A stretch of 57,065 bases of DNA. Origin: Saprospiraceae bacterium. Lineage in GTDB: Bacteria > Bacteroidota > Bacteroidia > Chitinophagales > Saprospiraceae. The notes under the pieces are model-generated. The model was given only the letters and a program-made list of their open reading frames with translations, did not search any database and was not told the origin of the DNA. The DNA is taken from contig JAEUUV010000055.1 in the NCBI GenBank assembly GCA_016787285.1, positions 1 to 57,065 on the forward strand, read 5' to 3'. Below are positions 9,075-19,343 of this stretch, piece after piece. Within the stretch, counting starts at the first letter, position 1. Each line of letters begins with the position of its first letter. A program made the position numbers and the translations under genes.

Positions 9075-9150
9075 AAAAAACAGCGGTGGCGCCATTGTTT
9101 GGGAAATGAAAACTGTTCTTTCCCTTACCGTGGCGCCACCTGTTTTTTTT
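9075..9150 (+). terminator. Rho-independent terminator of the FN3/T9SS gene
   Basis: The arms AAAAACAG-CG-GTGGCGCCA (9075-9094) and TGGCGCCACCTGTTTTT (9131-9147) pair with a 2-nt bulge and are followed by further T (eight in all, 9143-9150). The loop is about 36 nt. The element starts 16 nt after the stop codon at 9059. Confidence 0.85.
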
Positions 9151-9180
9151 GTATAGCACTATAAAAAGCAACAGCGCCCC

Positions 9181-10521
9181 TTACCGCTGGAACGAAATAT
9201 TCCTGATGCTATACCCGATCTTCCGTCCTTGCTCGATCCCGTCTTCTATGGCATCCCGGTAGTGGATGCCGCCGTACAACCGCGAAACAGCCGCTTCTTC
9301 AGCATAGTCGAAAAAGGAAGTGTAACTGCGCGGAGAACCGTTAATATCTGTTCGTTTTTCGTGTGTGCGGTCTGTAAAAGCATATTGATCACCAAACAGA
9401 TCCGTCAGCACTTGTGCCGTGGCAGCACTTTGAACCGAGTGTCCGGAGGTGTGTTCCGGAAACGGCGGCGTGGTAAGAATGGGTGTCCAATTGGGGTCAA
9501 TCACATCTTGAATATAGGTGATGGGTCGAAGCAGGTTGGACACATATTTGCACTTCCAGCAGGAGATAAACGCTTCGGCTACGGCAATCCCCACTTTGCA
9601 GTAGGTTTCGGCAGCCAGTTCGAGGGAAGCGTTTTCTTTAACCAGAATTTGCGTCGCGATGTTGATGCTATGCCCGGGCGGGGTGCCGGCAAGGCCCGGA
9701 TCGTCGCTCCAGTAGCGGGCTATGACTTCCTGCTCGGCTGTCAGAACCTTTGTCACATTGTACACTTCCAGGCCCTGTGCATAAAACGGCGATGCCGGGT
9801 CGGTGGAAAACGGTTGGGGCGCAGGCGGTTGGGAATACGTTATTGCGTTGGGGATAAACTCGCGGTTGTACCCCCAGTAGGGTTGCAAGGCGCGCTGGAA
9901 GGCCGGCGCCGTCGGCACCCACATGCCGGGGCCGGTAGGCGGGGTATAATTCGTTGGAAAGTTTTTGGAGTACCCCTGGTGCCCGCCGTCGGCTGTAGAC
10001 CAATAGAAAATGGCTTCAGCCACTTGTCGGCCGTAATCTGCCGACCGGGAGAAGGTTTCGGCGTCGGTTTTCGACATGCTCTCCAGAGCAAACTGCTGCT
10101 CCAATGCCTCTACGGCGGCCAGTTGGTCGGCAGGCATATTGGCGTACAGTTTTTTGGCCATATAGGCCAATGCAGCATTGGCGCTGGCCGGCCAGTAGTA
10201 TTCCTGATAGGCATCCGGAACAGGCATTTTGGGAAGGCCGACCAGCCTTCCGCCCAACGACCTGTATTCAGGCATACCGGGTACCACCGACTCGTACAGG
10301 GCCACGCCGGCGTAGCCAAATGCCCGGGAGGCCACGGGGGGGGTGAATCCAGGGCAAACTTTTGTCAAGTCATACAATTTGTCGAACCACTGGATGGCCA
10401 CGTCGGCTTCGTATTCATTGGCATCCGGCAATGGCTGTGTCACGTCTTTTCGGCAGCCGGACAGCGCCCACAAGGTGGCTATAAACAGCAGGGAAAATCG
10501 GGTGTAGTACTTTTTGTGCAT
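9181..10521 (-). CDS. Vanadium-dependent haloperoxidase/PAP2-family lipoprotein
   Basis: This is a 446-residue lipoprotein (lipobox ending at Cys23, …LWALSGC). The C-terminal half has the PAP2/vanadium haloperoxidase phosphate- or vanadate-binding signatures: 'LLRPITYIQ', then 'PFPEHTSGHSVQSA' (the SGH block) and 'SRLYGGIHYRDA' (SRxxxGxHxxxD). The length and the N-terminal helical bundle match bacterial vanadium-dependent haloperoxidase homologues rather than short PAP2 phosphatases. The reaction could be halide oxidation or phosphomonoester hydrolysis; sequence alone does not decide between them. It should act at the outer membrane or in the periplasm. It carries a C8 tract at 10336-10343 (plus-strand G8). 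It is divergent from the PafA-like phosphatase gene, so both may concern phosphate. Confidence 0.85.
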   Translation of the reverse strand: MHKKYYTRFSLLFIATLWALSGCRKDVTQPLPDANEYEADVAIQWFDKLYDLTKVCPGFTPPVASRAFGYAGVALYESVVPGMPEYRSLGGRLVGLPKMPVPDAYQEYYWPASANAALAYMAKKLYANMPADQLAAVEALEQQFALESMSKTDAETFSRSADYGRQVAEAIFYWSTADGGHQGYSKNFPTNYTPPTGPGMWVPTAPAFQRALQPYWGYNREFIPNAITYSQPPAPQPFSTDPASPFYAQGLEVYNVTKVLTAEQEVIARYWSDDPGLAGTPPGHSINIATQILVKENASLELAAETYCKVGIAVAEAFISCWKCKYVSNLLRPITYIQDVIDPNWTPILTTPPFPEHTSGHSVQSAATAQVLTDLFGDQYAFTDRTHEKRTDINGSPRSYTSFFDYAEEAAVSRLYGGIHYRDAIEDGIEQGRKIGYSIRNISFQR

Positions 10522-10766
10522 AGGAAGACAGGTTTAAATTTTGATGAAGTTGATTCGCAAAGAAGGTGCCTCAGCCCTCCGGGTAGCCATTAAAAATGCT
10601 TAAAAAGCAGGAAAGAGGCGGGATATGTCTTCCAAAAAGCAATCAACCGTGGCAAGCCTACCTATTCGGGTATATGTCGCCGGAGGTAATCACCGCATTT
10701 TCTGCATCTTTGCAGCCCGGCAACTGAAATTCAAATAGCCTCTGAGGTTGAACGAAACACTGTACC

Positions 10767-12431
10767 ATGCGCCTTAATTTTTTACAGACTATCTGTCTAG
10801 TTTTTTCCCTTACTCCCCAACTCTTCGCCCAGACACCCCCCGAGCGCCCCAAACTCATCGTCGGCATCGTGGTGGATCAGATGCGCTACGACTACCTCTA
10901 CCGATACCAGTCGAAATACGGGCCTGGCGGCTTCAAGCGCCTGCTTGGCGAAGGTTTTTCCTGTGCAAATACACTGTACAACTACGTCCCGACCTATACC
11001 GGCCCCGGCCATGCCGCTATCTATACCGGCGCTACGCCTGCGCTAAACGGCATCATCGGCAACGACTGGTACGACCGTTCCTGGGGCCGAAGCCGCTACG
11101 TCACCACCGACACTACTGTGCGCCCCGTGGGTACCGACGACACCCGCGCCGGCCGGCACTCGCCCCGCTCCCTGCTCAGTACCACCATCACCGATGAACT
11201 GCGTTTGTCCAATAACATGCGCTCCAAAGTCGTCGGCGTGTGCATCAAAGACCGTGGCAGCATCCTGCCCGCCGGCCACATTCCCAATGCGAGTTACTGG
11301 TTCGACGATAAAACCGGTAACTGGATCACCTCCTCCTACTACCCTGATTCCCTCGGACTTCCGCAGTGGGTGCAGGATTTCAACGCCCGCCGCCTGCCCG
11401 ACCTGTACCTGTCCCGGCCTTGGGACAAAGCCCTGCCCGAACCTTACGCGGAAAGTTTCAACCCCGGCTGGGACAAATACGACGACGGCAAATACCTGCC
11501 CATGTCGCTCGTGCCCGAAAATTTTCCATACGACTTGCCCACGCACAAGCAGAAACTCGGCTATGGGCTGCTGCGCTTTACTCCGGGCGGGAATGCATTT
11601 ACCGTGGACTTTGCCCTGGAGGTGCTGGACAAGATGGAGCTGGGGCAGGACGAATATCCCGACATGCTTTGCCTCAGTTTTTCCGGCCCCGACTACTGCG
11701 GCCACCAGTTCGGCATTCACGCCGAAGAAACACAGGATATGTACCTGCGCCTCGACGGCCAGATTACCCGCTTGCTGCGCGCGCTCGACGAGAAGTACGG
11801 CAAAAACAACGTACTCGTTTTCCTTACCGCGGACCACGGGGGCAGCGAGACCCCCCTGCACCTGCAGGACCTGAACATCCCGGCCGGGGTGTTTCCCGAA
11901 AGCACCATTGCCGGTCCGCTGAACAAAGCGCTGGTTGAAAAATGCGGGCGTCCCGGCAAATACGTGCTTGACGTAGCCAACCAGCAAATCTGGCTGGATC
12001 ATGCCGCCCTTGACGCCGCCGATTTTGATCTGGAAGATGCCTGCGAAGTGCTGAAAACATGGCTGCGCAATCAGCCCGGTGTATACGACGCCTACACGCC
12101 GGAGGATATTTTTGAACTACCGGAGGACTATCCGTACGGGCCGGAAATTCGTCGGGGCCTGCACCCGCGCCGCTCCGGCGATGTGCTGTTTCAACTCGAC
12201 CCCGCGTGGCATGCCGACGACAAGTATTTCGGCAGTGGCGGCGCCACCCACGGTTCGCCGTACCCCTACGATGCGCACGTGCCGTTGATTTGGTATGGCT
12301 GGAAAATTCCCGCCGGCGAAACCTTTGCGCCGGTGAGCATCACCGACATTGCACCCACGCTGGCGGCCATGTTGCGAATCATGCGACCCAACGGCAGCAC
12401 GGGGAGCATTATTCAGCAGGTAGTGCGCTAA
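10767..12431 (+). CDS. PafA-type alkaline phosphatase
   Basis: This is a 554-residue periplasmic or secreted phosphatase with a signal peptide ending 'FSLTPQLFAQ'. All the metal and nucleophile motifs of the PafA/NPP alkaline phosphatase superfamily are visible: 'VVDQMR' (Asp37), 'PTYTGPGH' (nucleophile probably Thr78), 'GND' (Asn99), 'KDRGS' (Lys161, Arg163; the Lys/Arg pair typical of monoesterase PafA), 'SGPDYCGH', 'TADHGG' and 'GATHGSPYPYDAHVP'. PafA enzymes of Bacteroidota are phosphate-insensitive phosphomonoesterases used to mineralise organic phosphate. The stop codon lies one base from the stop of the convergent truncated haemoglobin gene. The upstream 245-nt divergent region contains no clear promoter box apart from a near match, CATCTTTG, at 10705-10712. 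Confidence 0.9.
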   Translation: MRLNFLQTICLVFSLTPQLFAQTPPERPKLIVGIVVDQMRYDYLYRYQSKYGPGGFKRLLGEGFSCANTLYNYVPTYTGPGHAAIYTGATPALNGIIGNDWYDRSWGRSRYVTTDTTVRPVGTDDTRAGRHSPRSLLSTTITDELRLSNNMRSKVVGVCIKDRGSILPAGHIPNASYWFDDKTGNWITSSYYPDSLGLPQWVQDFNARRLPDLYLSRPWDKALPEPYAESFNPGWDKYDDGKYLPMSLVPENFPYDLPTHKQKLGYGLLRFTPGGNAFTVDFALEVLDKMELGQDEYPDMLCLSFSGPDYCGHQFGIHAEETQDMYLRLDGQITRLLRALDEKYGKNNVLVFLTADHGGSETPLHLQDLNIPAGVFPESTIAGPLNKALVEKCGRPGKYVLDVANQQIWLDHAALDAADFDLEDACEVLKTWLRNQPGVYDAYTPEDIFELPEDYPYGPEIRRGLHPRRSGDVLFQLDPAWHADDKYFGSGGATHGSPYPYDAHVPLIWYGWKIPAGETFAPVSITDIAPTLAAMLRIMRPNGSTGSIIQQVVR

Positions 12432-12432
12432 A

Positions 12433-12831
12433 TCAATTCCCGGGCAGGCGCATCCCATGCCCGCCTGCAAACTTTGGCTTCCAGGTTTCCGAAATAGCAA
12501 AGGCCCGGAATTTGGCATCGTCGGCCACGGGGCCTGCAAACAGGTCATCCACGGTGGACTGGAACAAGTGCAGCCAACGGTCAAAATGTTCTGCCGTGAG
12601 CGGGTGTACCGCATGCAGGTCGAAATGTTTCTGGATGGGGTTGCCTTGGTACTGCGTACCGCCCAACAGCAAAAATTCCCAGAAATTGTACATGACAGGC
12701 AGGTGCTTCGGCCAGTCCACCCGGGCTACGTCGTTGAAGACCGGGCCGAGCAAGGAGTCGGCCTGCACGTTGTCGTAGAACGTGTTGATGAGCCGCTCAA
12801 TGTCGGCGCGGTGTTCGATGTCGTGTTTCAC
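12433..12831 (-). CDS. Group III truncated haemoglobin
   Basis: This is a 132-residue globin that starts at GTG (12831). That start gives the standard family N-terminus ('KHDIEHRADIERLINTFYDNV'-like, split by the helix A/B boundary) and lies 13 nt after the stop of the Zn-protease gene. Key residues agree with group III truncated globins: Tyr19 (B10), a distal-side His43, proximal His73 in 'DLHAVHPLTAEHF' and Trp86 (G8). Such proteins bind O2, NO or peroxide and are linked to detoxification or microaerobic life. It is co-directional with the YugP-like protease and serS. Its stop codon almost touches that of the convergent phosphatase gene. Confidence 0.93.
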   Translation of the reverse strand: MKHDIEHRADIERLINTFYDNVQADSLLGPVFNDVARVDWPKHLPVMYNFWEFLLLGGTQYQGNPIQKHFDLHAVHPLTAEHFDRWLHLFQSTVDDLFAGPVADDAKFRAFAISETWKPKFAGGHGMRLPGN

Positions 12832-12844
12832 GATATACGTGCGC

Positions 12845-13528
12845 TTACTCCCGGCTTCCCATAAAGCGCAGCAGCAGGTACAGGAATTGCAAAAGTGCTG
12901 CCAAGGCTGCCGAAACGTAGGTCATGGCTGCCCAGAACAGGGCGTCTTTGGCCCCTGCGTACTGTTCGCCGCGTGCCACACCGCTGTTGTCTAACCAGGC
13001 CAACGCCCGGCGGCTGGCGTCGAATTCTACCGGCAGCGTCACTAAACTGAACAGGCAGGTGATGCCGAATGCGACCAGCACAACCAGCATGATGATCGGG
13101 CTGTTGAAAAACGACATACCCGCCAAGCCAAACATCAGCAGATATTGTTGCAGCGGGGCGGCAATGCTCACGATGGGCACCAGCGCCGAACGCATCTGGA
13201 GCATGCTGTACGATGTGGCGTGTTGCACGGCATGCCCGCATTCGTGGGCTGCCACCGCGGCGGCGGCCACATTGCGCCCGTGGTACACGTCGTGGCTGAG
13301 GTTCACGGTTTTGTTGGCGGGGTTGTAGTGGTCGGTCAGTTGACCTTCCACTGAAATGACTTCCACGTCGTGGATGCCGTAGTGGCGCAGCATGGTAGCG
13401 GCCACCTCGGCGCCGTTCATGCCGTTGGTAAGCGGCACCTGACTGTATTTATTGAACTTGCTGCGTAGTGTCCCGCTCAGGATCATCCCGATGACGGTGA
13501 AAAGAACGCTGATAATTATGATACCCAT
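12845..13528 (-). CDS. YugP-family membrane zinc metallopeptidase
   Basis: This is a 227-residue integral membrane protein. It has an N-terminal transmembrane helix (MGIIIISVLFTVIGMIL), a cytosolic or exposed zinc motif 'AAHECGHAVQHA', and two or three C-terminal hydrophobic helices. Length and layout match the neutral zinc metallopeptidase family of Bacillus YugP (Zn_peptidase_2). 'PVEFDASRRAL', a conserved block of the family containing the presumed third zinc ligand region, is present. Biological substrates of the family are not established. It lies 13 nt upstream of the truncated haemoglobin start, so the two are probably one transcript. Confidence 0.9.
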   Translation of the reverse strand: MGIIIISVLFTVIGMILSGTLRSKFNKYSQVPLTNGMNGAEVAATMLRHYGIHDVEVISVEGQLTDHYNPANKTVNLSHDVYHGRNVAAAAVAAHECGHAVQHATSYSMLQMRSALVPIVSIAAPLQQYLLMFGLAGMSFFNSPIIMLVVLVAFGITCLFSLVTLPVEFDASRRALAWLDNSGVARGEQYAGAKDALFWAAMTYVSAALAALLQFLYLLLRFMGSRE

Positions 13529-13553
13529 TTTTAAAAGTATTGAGTTTTGCTTG

Positions 13554-13581
13554 CCCGCCGAAGCCTTGGCGAAGGCGGGGG
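13554..13581. repeat. GC-rich REP-like palindrome
   Basis: CCCGCC-GAA-GCC-TT-GGC-GAA-GGCGGG is an interrupted palindrome with tandem GA mismatches that can fold as a hairpin. It lies between serS and the YugP-like gene. It may end serS transcripts, but it has only a T4 stretch, and that is on the plus side. Confidence 0.5.
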
Positions 13582-13640
13582 TTTTGAAAAGTACGCTGAA
13601 TGAAACGAAAGGTTTCGAAAAAAGTTTGGGTTTGGAATAT

Positions 13641-14921
13641 CTACCCGATCATTTTAAACCCGGTGTACTTTTGCAACGCTTTGGGGATGCGAATCCCCTC
13701 CGTGGTCTGGTTGTTTTCCAGCAAAGCCGCCACGATACGCGGCAGTGCCAGCGAGGAGCCGTTCAGTGTGTGCGCCAGTTGGATACGGTTGTCGGCGTCG
13801 CGGAAGCGCAGTTGCATGCGGTTGCTCTGGAACGTCTCGAAGTTGGACACCGAACTCACCTCCAGCCAGCGCTGCTGGGCAGCCGACCACACCTCGAAGT
13901 CGAAGGTTTTTGCGGAAGCAAAGCCCATGTCGCCGCCGCACAGGAGCAGGATGCGGTAGGGGAGTTCGAGTTTGGTCATCAGGCGCTGCACATGGCGAAG
14001 CATCTGCATGAGTGCGGGATAGGATCGCTCGGGGTGTTCGATCTGTACAATTTCCACCTTGTCGAACTGGTGCACCCGGTTGAGGCCGCGCACGTGTGCG
14101 CCCCATGCGCCGGCCTCCCGACGGAAGCAGGGCGTGTAGGCCGTCATGCGGAGAGGCAGGTCTTTTTCGGGGATGATGGCATCGCGCAGGATGTTGGTCA
14201 CCGGCACCTCGGCAGTAGGGATGAGGTACAGGTTGTCGCGTTCGCAGGTGTACATCTGCGCTTCCTTGTCGGGCAGTTGGCCGGTGCCGCGCGCGGTGTC
14301 TTCGTTGACGAGCAGCGGCGGCAAAATTTCCTCGTAGCCGGCCTTGATGTTTTCATCCAGGAAAAACTGGATGAGCGCGCGTTGGAGTTTGGCGCCTTGT
14401 CCGCGGTACACCGGAAAGCCGGCGCCGGTGAGTTTTACGCCCAGATCGAAGTCAATCAGGTTGTACTTTTTGATCAGGTCCCAGTGCGGCAGCGCGTCGG
14501 CAGGCAGCGTCGGGAACGGTTTGTCCCAGGCGCGATGCACCTTGTTGTCGTCGGCGCCGGCGCCTTTGGGTACCGACTTGTGCGGGCAGTTGGGCACGGA
14601 ATAGAGCAGGTCGTCGAGGGCTTTTTTGGCCGAATCGAACTGGTCTTCCAGTTGCTTCGTCTGGTCTTTGAGTGCGGTTACCTGTGCTTTGAGCGCTTCG
14701 GCCTCCTCCTTTTTCCCTTGGCCCATGAGCTGGCCGATCTGGGCCGACAGGCGTTTGTTTTCAGCCAGCAGGTCGTCTAATTTTTTTTGGGTGGAGCGGC
14801 GCTCATCGTCGGCCCGAAGGATGTTGTCTACCACCCTGATTTGTTGAGCCGACCAGTTCCGTTTGCGCAATCCGTTGACAATGCGCTTTTTGTCCTCGCG
14901 AATATTTTTTACTTGGAGCAT
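13641..14921 (-). CDS. serS: Seryl-tRNA synthetase
   Basis: This is a 426-residue class II aminoacyl-tRNA synthetase that charges tRNA-Ser. The N-terminal 110 residues form the long antiparallel coiled-coil arm that reads the tRNA variable loop ('RSTQKKLDDLLAENKRLSAQ'). The catalytic core has motif 2 ('FRREAGAWG…RVHQFDKVEI') and motif 3 ('NGSSLALPRIVAALLENNQ'). The length is normal. The ATG at 14921 begins the family-typical 'MLQVKNIREDKKRIV'. The gene is divergent from rho across a 426-nt region. A near-consensus minus-strand box (TATCTTG, 14948-14954) lies about 27 nt upstream. Confidence 0.97.
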   Translation of the reverse strand: MLQVKNIREDKKRIVNGLRKRNWSAQQIRVVDNILRADDERRSTQKKLDDLLAENKRLSAQIGQLMGQGKKEEAEALKAQVTALKDQTKQLEDQFDSAKKALDDLLYSVPNCPHKSVPKGAGADDNKVHRAWDKPFPTLPADALPHWDLIKKYNLIDFDLGVKLTGAGFPVYRGQGAKLQRALIQFFLDENIKAGYEEILPPLLVNEDTARGTGQLPDKEAQMYTCERDNLYLIPTAEVPVTNILRDAIIPEKDLPLRMTAYTPCFRREAGAWGAHVRGLNRVHQFDKVEIVQIEHPERSYPALMQMLRHVQRLMTKLELPYRILLLCGGDMGFASAKTFDFEVWSAAQQRWLEVSSVSNFETFQSNRMQLRFRDADNRIQLAHTLNGSSLALPRIVAALLENNQTTEGIRIPKALQKYTGFKMIG

Positions 14922-15347
14922 TTTCAGGCAAGATTTTTTCTTGGGCGCAAGATAGCGCGAATTTCAAAATACACTTACCTTTGCCGCGTTCATTTCCAAA
15001 CGGTCAGTGTCTAACGTCTCTTTGTCGGCACGCCCCCACGACTTTTCCCTCTTTGTTTTGGTCTGATTATTGGCAACTTGCGACAAGGGACGGTCAGTTT
15101 GTTCGAGGACATGATCCCGTTACGCCATCTTTCACTACAATGTTATGTCCGGTAAACAGCCCCCCTGGCGTTGGGTTTGGCTTCAGCCGTATGATTTCAC
15201 CTCTCGAAAACGTTCTTGTTCGACTCGAATCGTCCCTGCCTGTTTTTCAAACCGATTCTCCTGGCGCAGTCCGGCACTCCTGCCGCCGCCAAACATTCTA
15301 AAACCTAATTTTTTTCACCATCATCTCCCATTTCCCTTATTCCTGCC
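14922..15347 (+). other. serS/rho divergent region with long, pyrimidine-rich rho leader
   Basis: There is no protein gene that I trust here. It contains the rho -7 box and then roughly 360 nt of leader. The leader is strikingly C/U-rich and G-poor in its last 150 nt, the base composition of Rho-loading (rut) sites. This would fit autoregulation of rho by premature termination, which is known for E. coli rho. A short frame starting at 15145 (MSGKQPPWRWVWLQPYDF…) has three Trp in its first 12 codons but overlaps the rho start and is probably spurious. Confidence 0.5.
14976..14983 (+). promoter_or_regulatory. Bacteroidota -7 box (TACCTTTG) for rho
   Basis: Exact match to the TAnnTTTG -7 element of the Bacteroidota primary sigma factor, on the plus strand upstream of rho. 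No clear TTTG -33 box is visible at the standard spacing. It implies a leader of about 365 nt. Confidence 0.6.
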
Positions 15348-17387
<2,040 letters not shown>

Positions 17388-17417
17388 TCGTGCGTTTTTT
17401 GAATGCCTCGCGCGCAC

Positions 17418-18317
17418 TCACACCACTTTCCGCACTACCCGAAACGCTTGTTCCCCGACCGTGTACCCGATCACAGCCTGATCCCGGAAATTGAGGATCT
17501 GTCCGTCCCGTCGTACCCGTTCGATTAACGCCAGATCAGGGCTGTGCGTCAGCCAGCCGGTTTGCTGCGCCGGCATTTGTGCAAAAACACCCTCGTCGGG
17601 CAAATCCCGGTCGGGTGTGGAATAGAACGCTGCATAGCCGTAATTTACATCCACCGCAGCAGACCAGGGCGCGTCGCCTACGAGCGGACTAACCACAGTG
17701 TAACATTGCTGCTCCAGCGCCCGCGCCCGCGCGCCCACGTGTACCCGGGTTGCACCGCGGATGGTTTCCGTACAACTCGGCGCCAGCAAAACCTGCGCCC
17801 CGGCCCGGCACAGCAGCGCCGCTCCGATAGGGAATTCGATGTCGTAGCAAATCTGAATGCCGAAACAACCCCATTCGGCTTCGAACACGCACAGCCGCGC
17901 CGGCGCGCGCCGCACGTTCCATTCCTCCTGTTCAAAACGGGTCATAAAATATTTGTCCTGGTACCCCATTCGGCCCGTCGGACCGAATACGAAACAGCGG
18001 TTGAACACCGTATCACCGACACAAACCGGGAAACTGGGCGCCACGATTATGACTCCGTGCCGCTCGGCAAGCCCGGCAAATACTGCGCAAAAATCGTCGC
18101 GCAAGCGTTCCATGCCGTGCACTTGCCGCTGAATATCGGCCCGTTCTTCGTGCGGCAGCAGGCTCACCAGCTCCATCGAGCCGTATTCGGGGAAAAGGAG
18201 CAGTTGCGGACGATGCGCCAGGGCTTGCCGCACCCAGTTCTCGGTGTGCTGCACCCAGGCATCGAAACCGTGGTGAAAAGTTACGGGGTACTGCGCGGAA
18301 GCAATGGTGACGCTCAT
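17418..18317 (-). CDS. Carbon-nitrogen hydrolase (nitrilase superfamily)
   Basis: This is a 299-residue amidase-like enzyme. Its Glu-Lys-Cys triad is visible as 'LLLFPEYGSMEL' (Glu), 'YQDKYFMTRFE' (Lys) and 'GIQICYDIEFP' (Cys). It belongs to the nitrilase superfamily; the exact amide substrate is not apparent. The ATG at 18317 overlaps the stop of the upstream GNAT gene as ATGA, so translation is coupled. In other bacteria GNAT and nitrilase domains of this kind are fused in one polypeptide, which supports a joint pathway. A 5' extension to 18434 in the frame overlaps GNAT coding sequence and is rejected. Confidence 0.92.
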   Translation of the reverse strand: MSVTIASAQYPVTFHHGFDAWVQHTENWVRQALAHRPQLLLFPEYGSMELVSLLPHEERADIQRQVHGMERLRDDFCAVFAGLAERHGVIIVAPSFPVCVGDTVFNRCFVFGPTGRMGYQDKYFMTRFEQEEWNVRRAPARLCVFEAEWGCFGIQICYDIEFPIGAALLCRAGAQVLLAPSCTETIRGATRVHVGARARALEQQCYTVVSPLVGDAPWSAAVDVNYGYAAFYSTPDRDLPDEGVFAQMPAQQTGWLTHSPDLALIERVRRDGQILNFRDQAVIGYTVGEQAFRVVRKVV

Positions 18318-18907
18318 AGCAAGGGGCGTGTCCAATAGATCATGGTTTTGGGCGTGGATGCAGTTTCGCCCAAATCGGGCCAGGAGAATGTCGTGTGTAA
18401 AGCACACTCTTTCCGGTAGCCGCGTTTGGCCCAAAATTCATCAAGCGGGCGGTAGCCGGGTGGCCGCAACGGATGGTCGGCAGGCCGATCCACGGCACAA
18501 AAACACGTGAGCCGGTACGCGCCGAAGGCGGCTGCGTGTGCTTCCCGGACGTCAAAGAAACGGTGGCCCAGCCCCAACCCGCGGTATTCGGACAACAGGA
18601 TGCTTTCGCCGAAATAAAAAATTTCCGGCAAGGCAAATCCGGCTGTCCGGAAAGGCGCCTGCACCTCTTCCGTTTCGTCGGTCAGGGGAATGGCCGTGGT
18701 AGCGCCCACCATGCGCGCGCCGTCGAACACCGCGAACAGGAGCGCGCGCTCGGATCGGGCGTACGTTTCCAGGTAGGCGCGTTCGTATTCGAGCGTGCCT
18801 TCGTACAGGTACGGAAAGTCCCGAAAGACCGCGATACGCAGGTTCGCCAGCGGCTCGAATACGGTTCGGATGCCGGCGCCGGTGTATTGCCGGGAAAGCA
18901 GGTTCAT
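18314..18907 (-). CDS. GNAT-family N-acetyltransferase
   Basis: This is a 197-residue acyl-CoA-dependent acetyltransferase-like protein. The acetyl-CoA-binding loop is represented by 'SILLSEYRGLGLGHRFFD' (Q/RxxGxG/A-like). 'ALLFAVFDGARMVGATTAI' is the preceding beta-hairpin. The start ATG at 18907 overlaps the stop of the NTF2-like gene (TAATG), and the end overlaps the nitrilase start (ATGA). This is a tight three-gene operon. The acceptor substrate is not predictable. A longer frame reading back to 19315 covers the NTF2-like gene and is not real. Confidence 0.88.
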   Translation of the reverse strand: MNLLSRQYTGAGIRTVFEPLANLRIAVFRDFPYLYEGTLEYERAYLETYARSERALLFAVFDGARMVGATTAIPLTDETEEVQAPFRTAGFALPEIFYFGESILLSEYRGLGLGHRFFDVREAHAAAFGAYRLTCFCAVDRPADHPLRPPGYRPLDEFWAKRGYRKECALHTTFSWPDLGETASTPKTMIYWTRPLL

Positions 18908-19308
18908 TACGCCGATACCAATTTGATCCAGAGCGGGAGGTTGTAATACGTGGTCACGCGGGTAATCTTGCTGTCTTCTACTTCCAGAAAAGCGCCGGCA
19001 GGCAGCACATATTGTTGCCCTCGGGCCGGCAGCAGATCGCCGTCGGTTTTTTTGTACGTGCCATGAACGGTAAACTCGCAGGCCACCCGGCGCCCCGTCG
19101 GTTCGGTGAGAAACACCAGGTCTTCGAGGCGCTCGTCGTAGCATTCGTCCATGTGGGCCAGAAACGCGCGGTAAGGTTCGAGGCCAACCCGGGTTTCGCC
19201 CTGGTTGACTTCGTGCCGGATGTCGTCGGAGAGCAGGGCGAGCATGCCCGCCCAGTTTTTGTCGTTGAAACAGCGGTAGTATTGTTGTGCAATGTCGAGA
19301 GCAGTCAT
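18907..19308 (-). CDS. NTF2-like (SnoaL/ketosteroid isomerase fold) protein
   Basis: This is a 133-residue cone-shaped alpha+beta barrel protein of the NTF2-like superfamily ('MTALDIAQQYYRCFNDKNW', 'GLEPYRAFLAHMDECY', 'VACEFTVHGTYKKT', 'GAFLEVEDSKITRVTTYYN'). Members bind small ligands or act as isomerases or hydratases; the reaction here is unknown. It is the first gene of the operon with GNAT and nitrilase. A perfect TATCTTTG -7 box ends only 4 nt before the ATG at 19308, so the mRNA is probably leaderless or nearly so. That also fixes the start and rules out the longer upstream frame. Confidence 0.88.
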   Translation of the reverse strand: MTALDIAQQYYRCFNDKNWAGMLALLSDDIRHEVNQGETRVGLEPYRAFLAHMDECYDERLEDLVFLTEPTGRRVACEFTVHGTYKKTDGDLLPARGQQYVLPAGAFLEVEDSKITRVTTYYNLPLWIKLVSA

Positions 19309-19312
19309 GAGG

Positions 19313-19320
19313 CAAAGATA
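19313..19320 (-). promoter_or_regulatory. -7 box TATCTTTG, leaderless promoter
   Basis: The plus strand reads CAAAGATA, giving TATCTTTG on the minus strand. It is followed by CCTC and then the ATG of the NTF2-like gene, so the transcript should begin at or within a few bases of the start codon. Confidence 0.7.
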
Positions 19321-19343
19321 GGCATACGCCTCACTGCGTCCCT

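Noticed and set aside
9229-10593. 454-residue plus-strand ORF
   Set aside because: It is exactly antisense to the haloperoxidase/PAP2-like gene, has no domain features, and its composition (Gly/Arg/Val-rich) reflects reverse-complement codons.
10705-10712. CATCTTTG as promoter of the PafA-like gene
   Set aside because: The first base differs from the consensus, it sits in a small palindrome, and no -33 box is at the right distance; left unassigned as a feature.
13452-14780. 442-residue plus-strand ORF
   Set aside because: Antisense to serS, whose sequence is unmistakable; no motif of its own.
15213-15240. tRNA T-arm-like sequence in the rho leader
   Set aside because: GTTCGACTCGAATC is only partly similar to a T arm, and no acceptor or anticodon stem can be formed around it.
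18908-19315. Long N-terminal extension of the GNAT protein
   Set aside because: The same bases encode the NTF2-like protein in another frame with better features and its own promoter.
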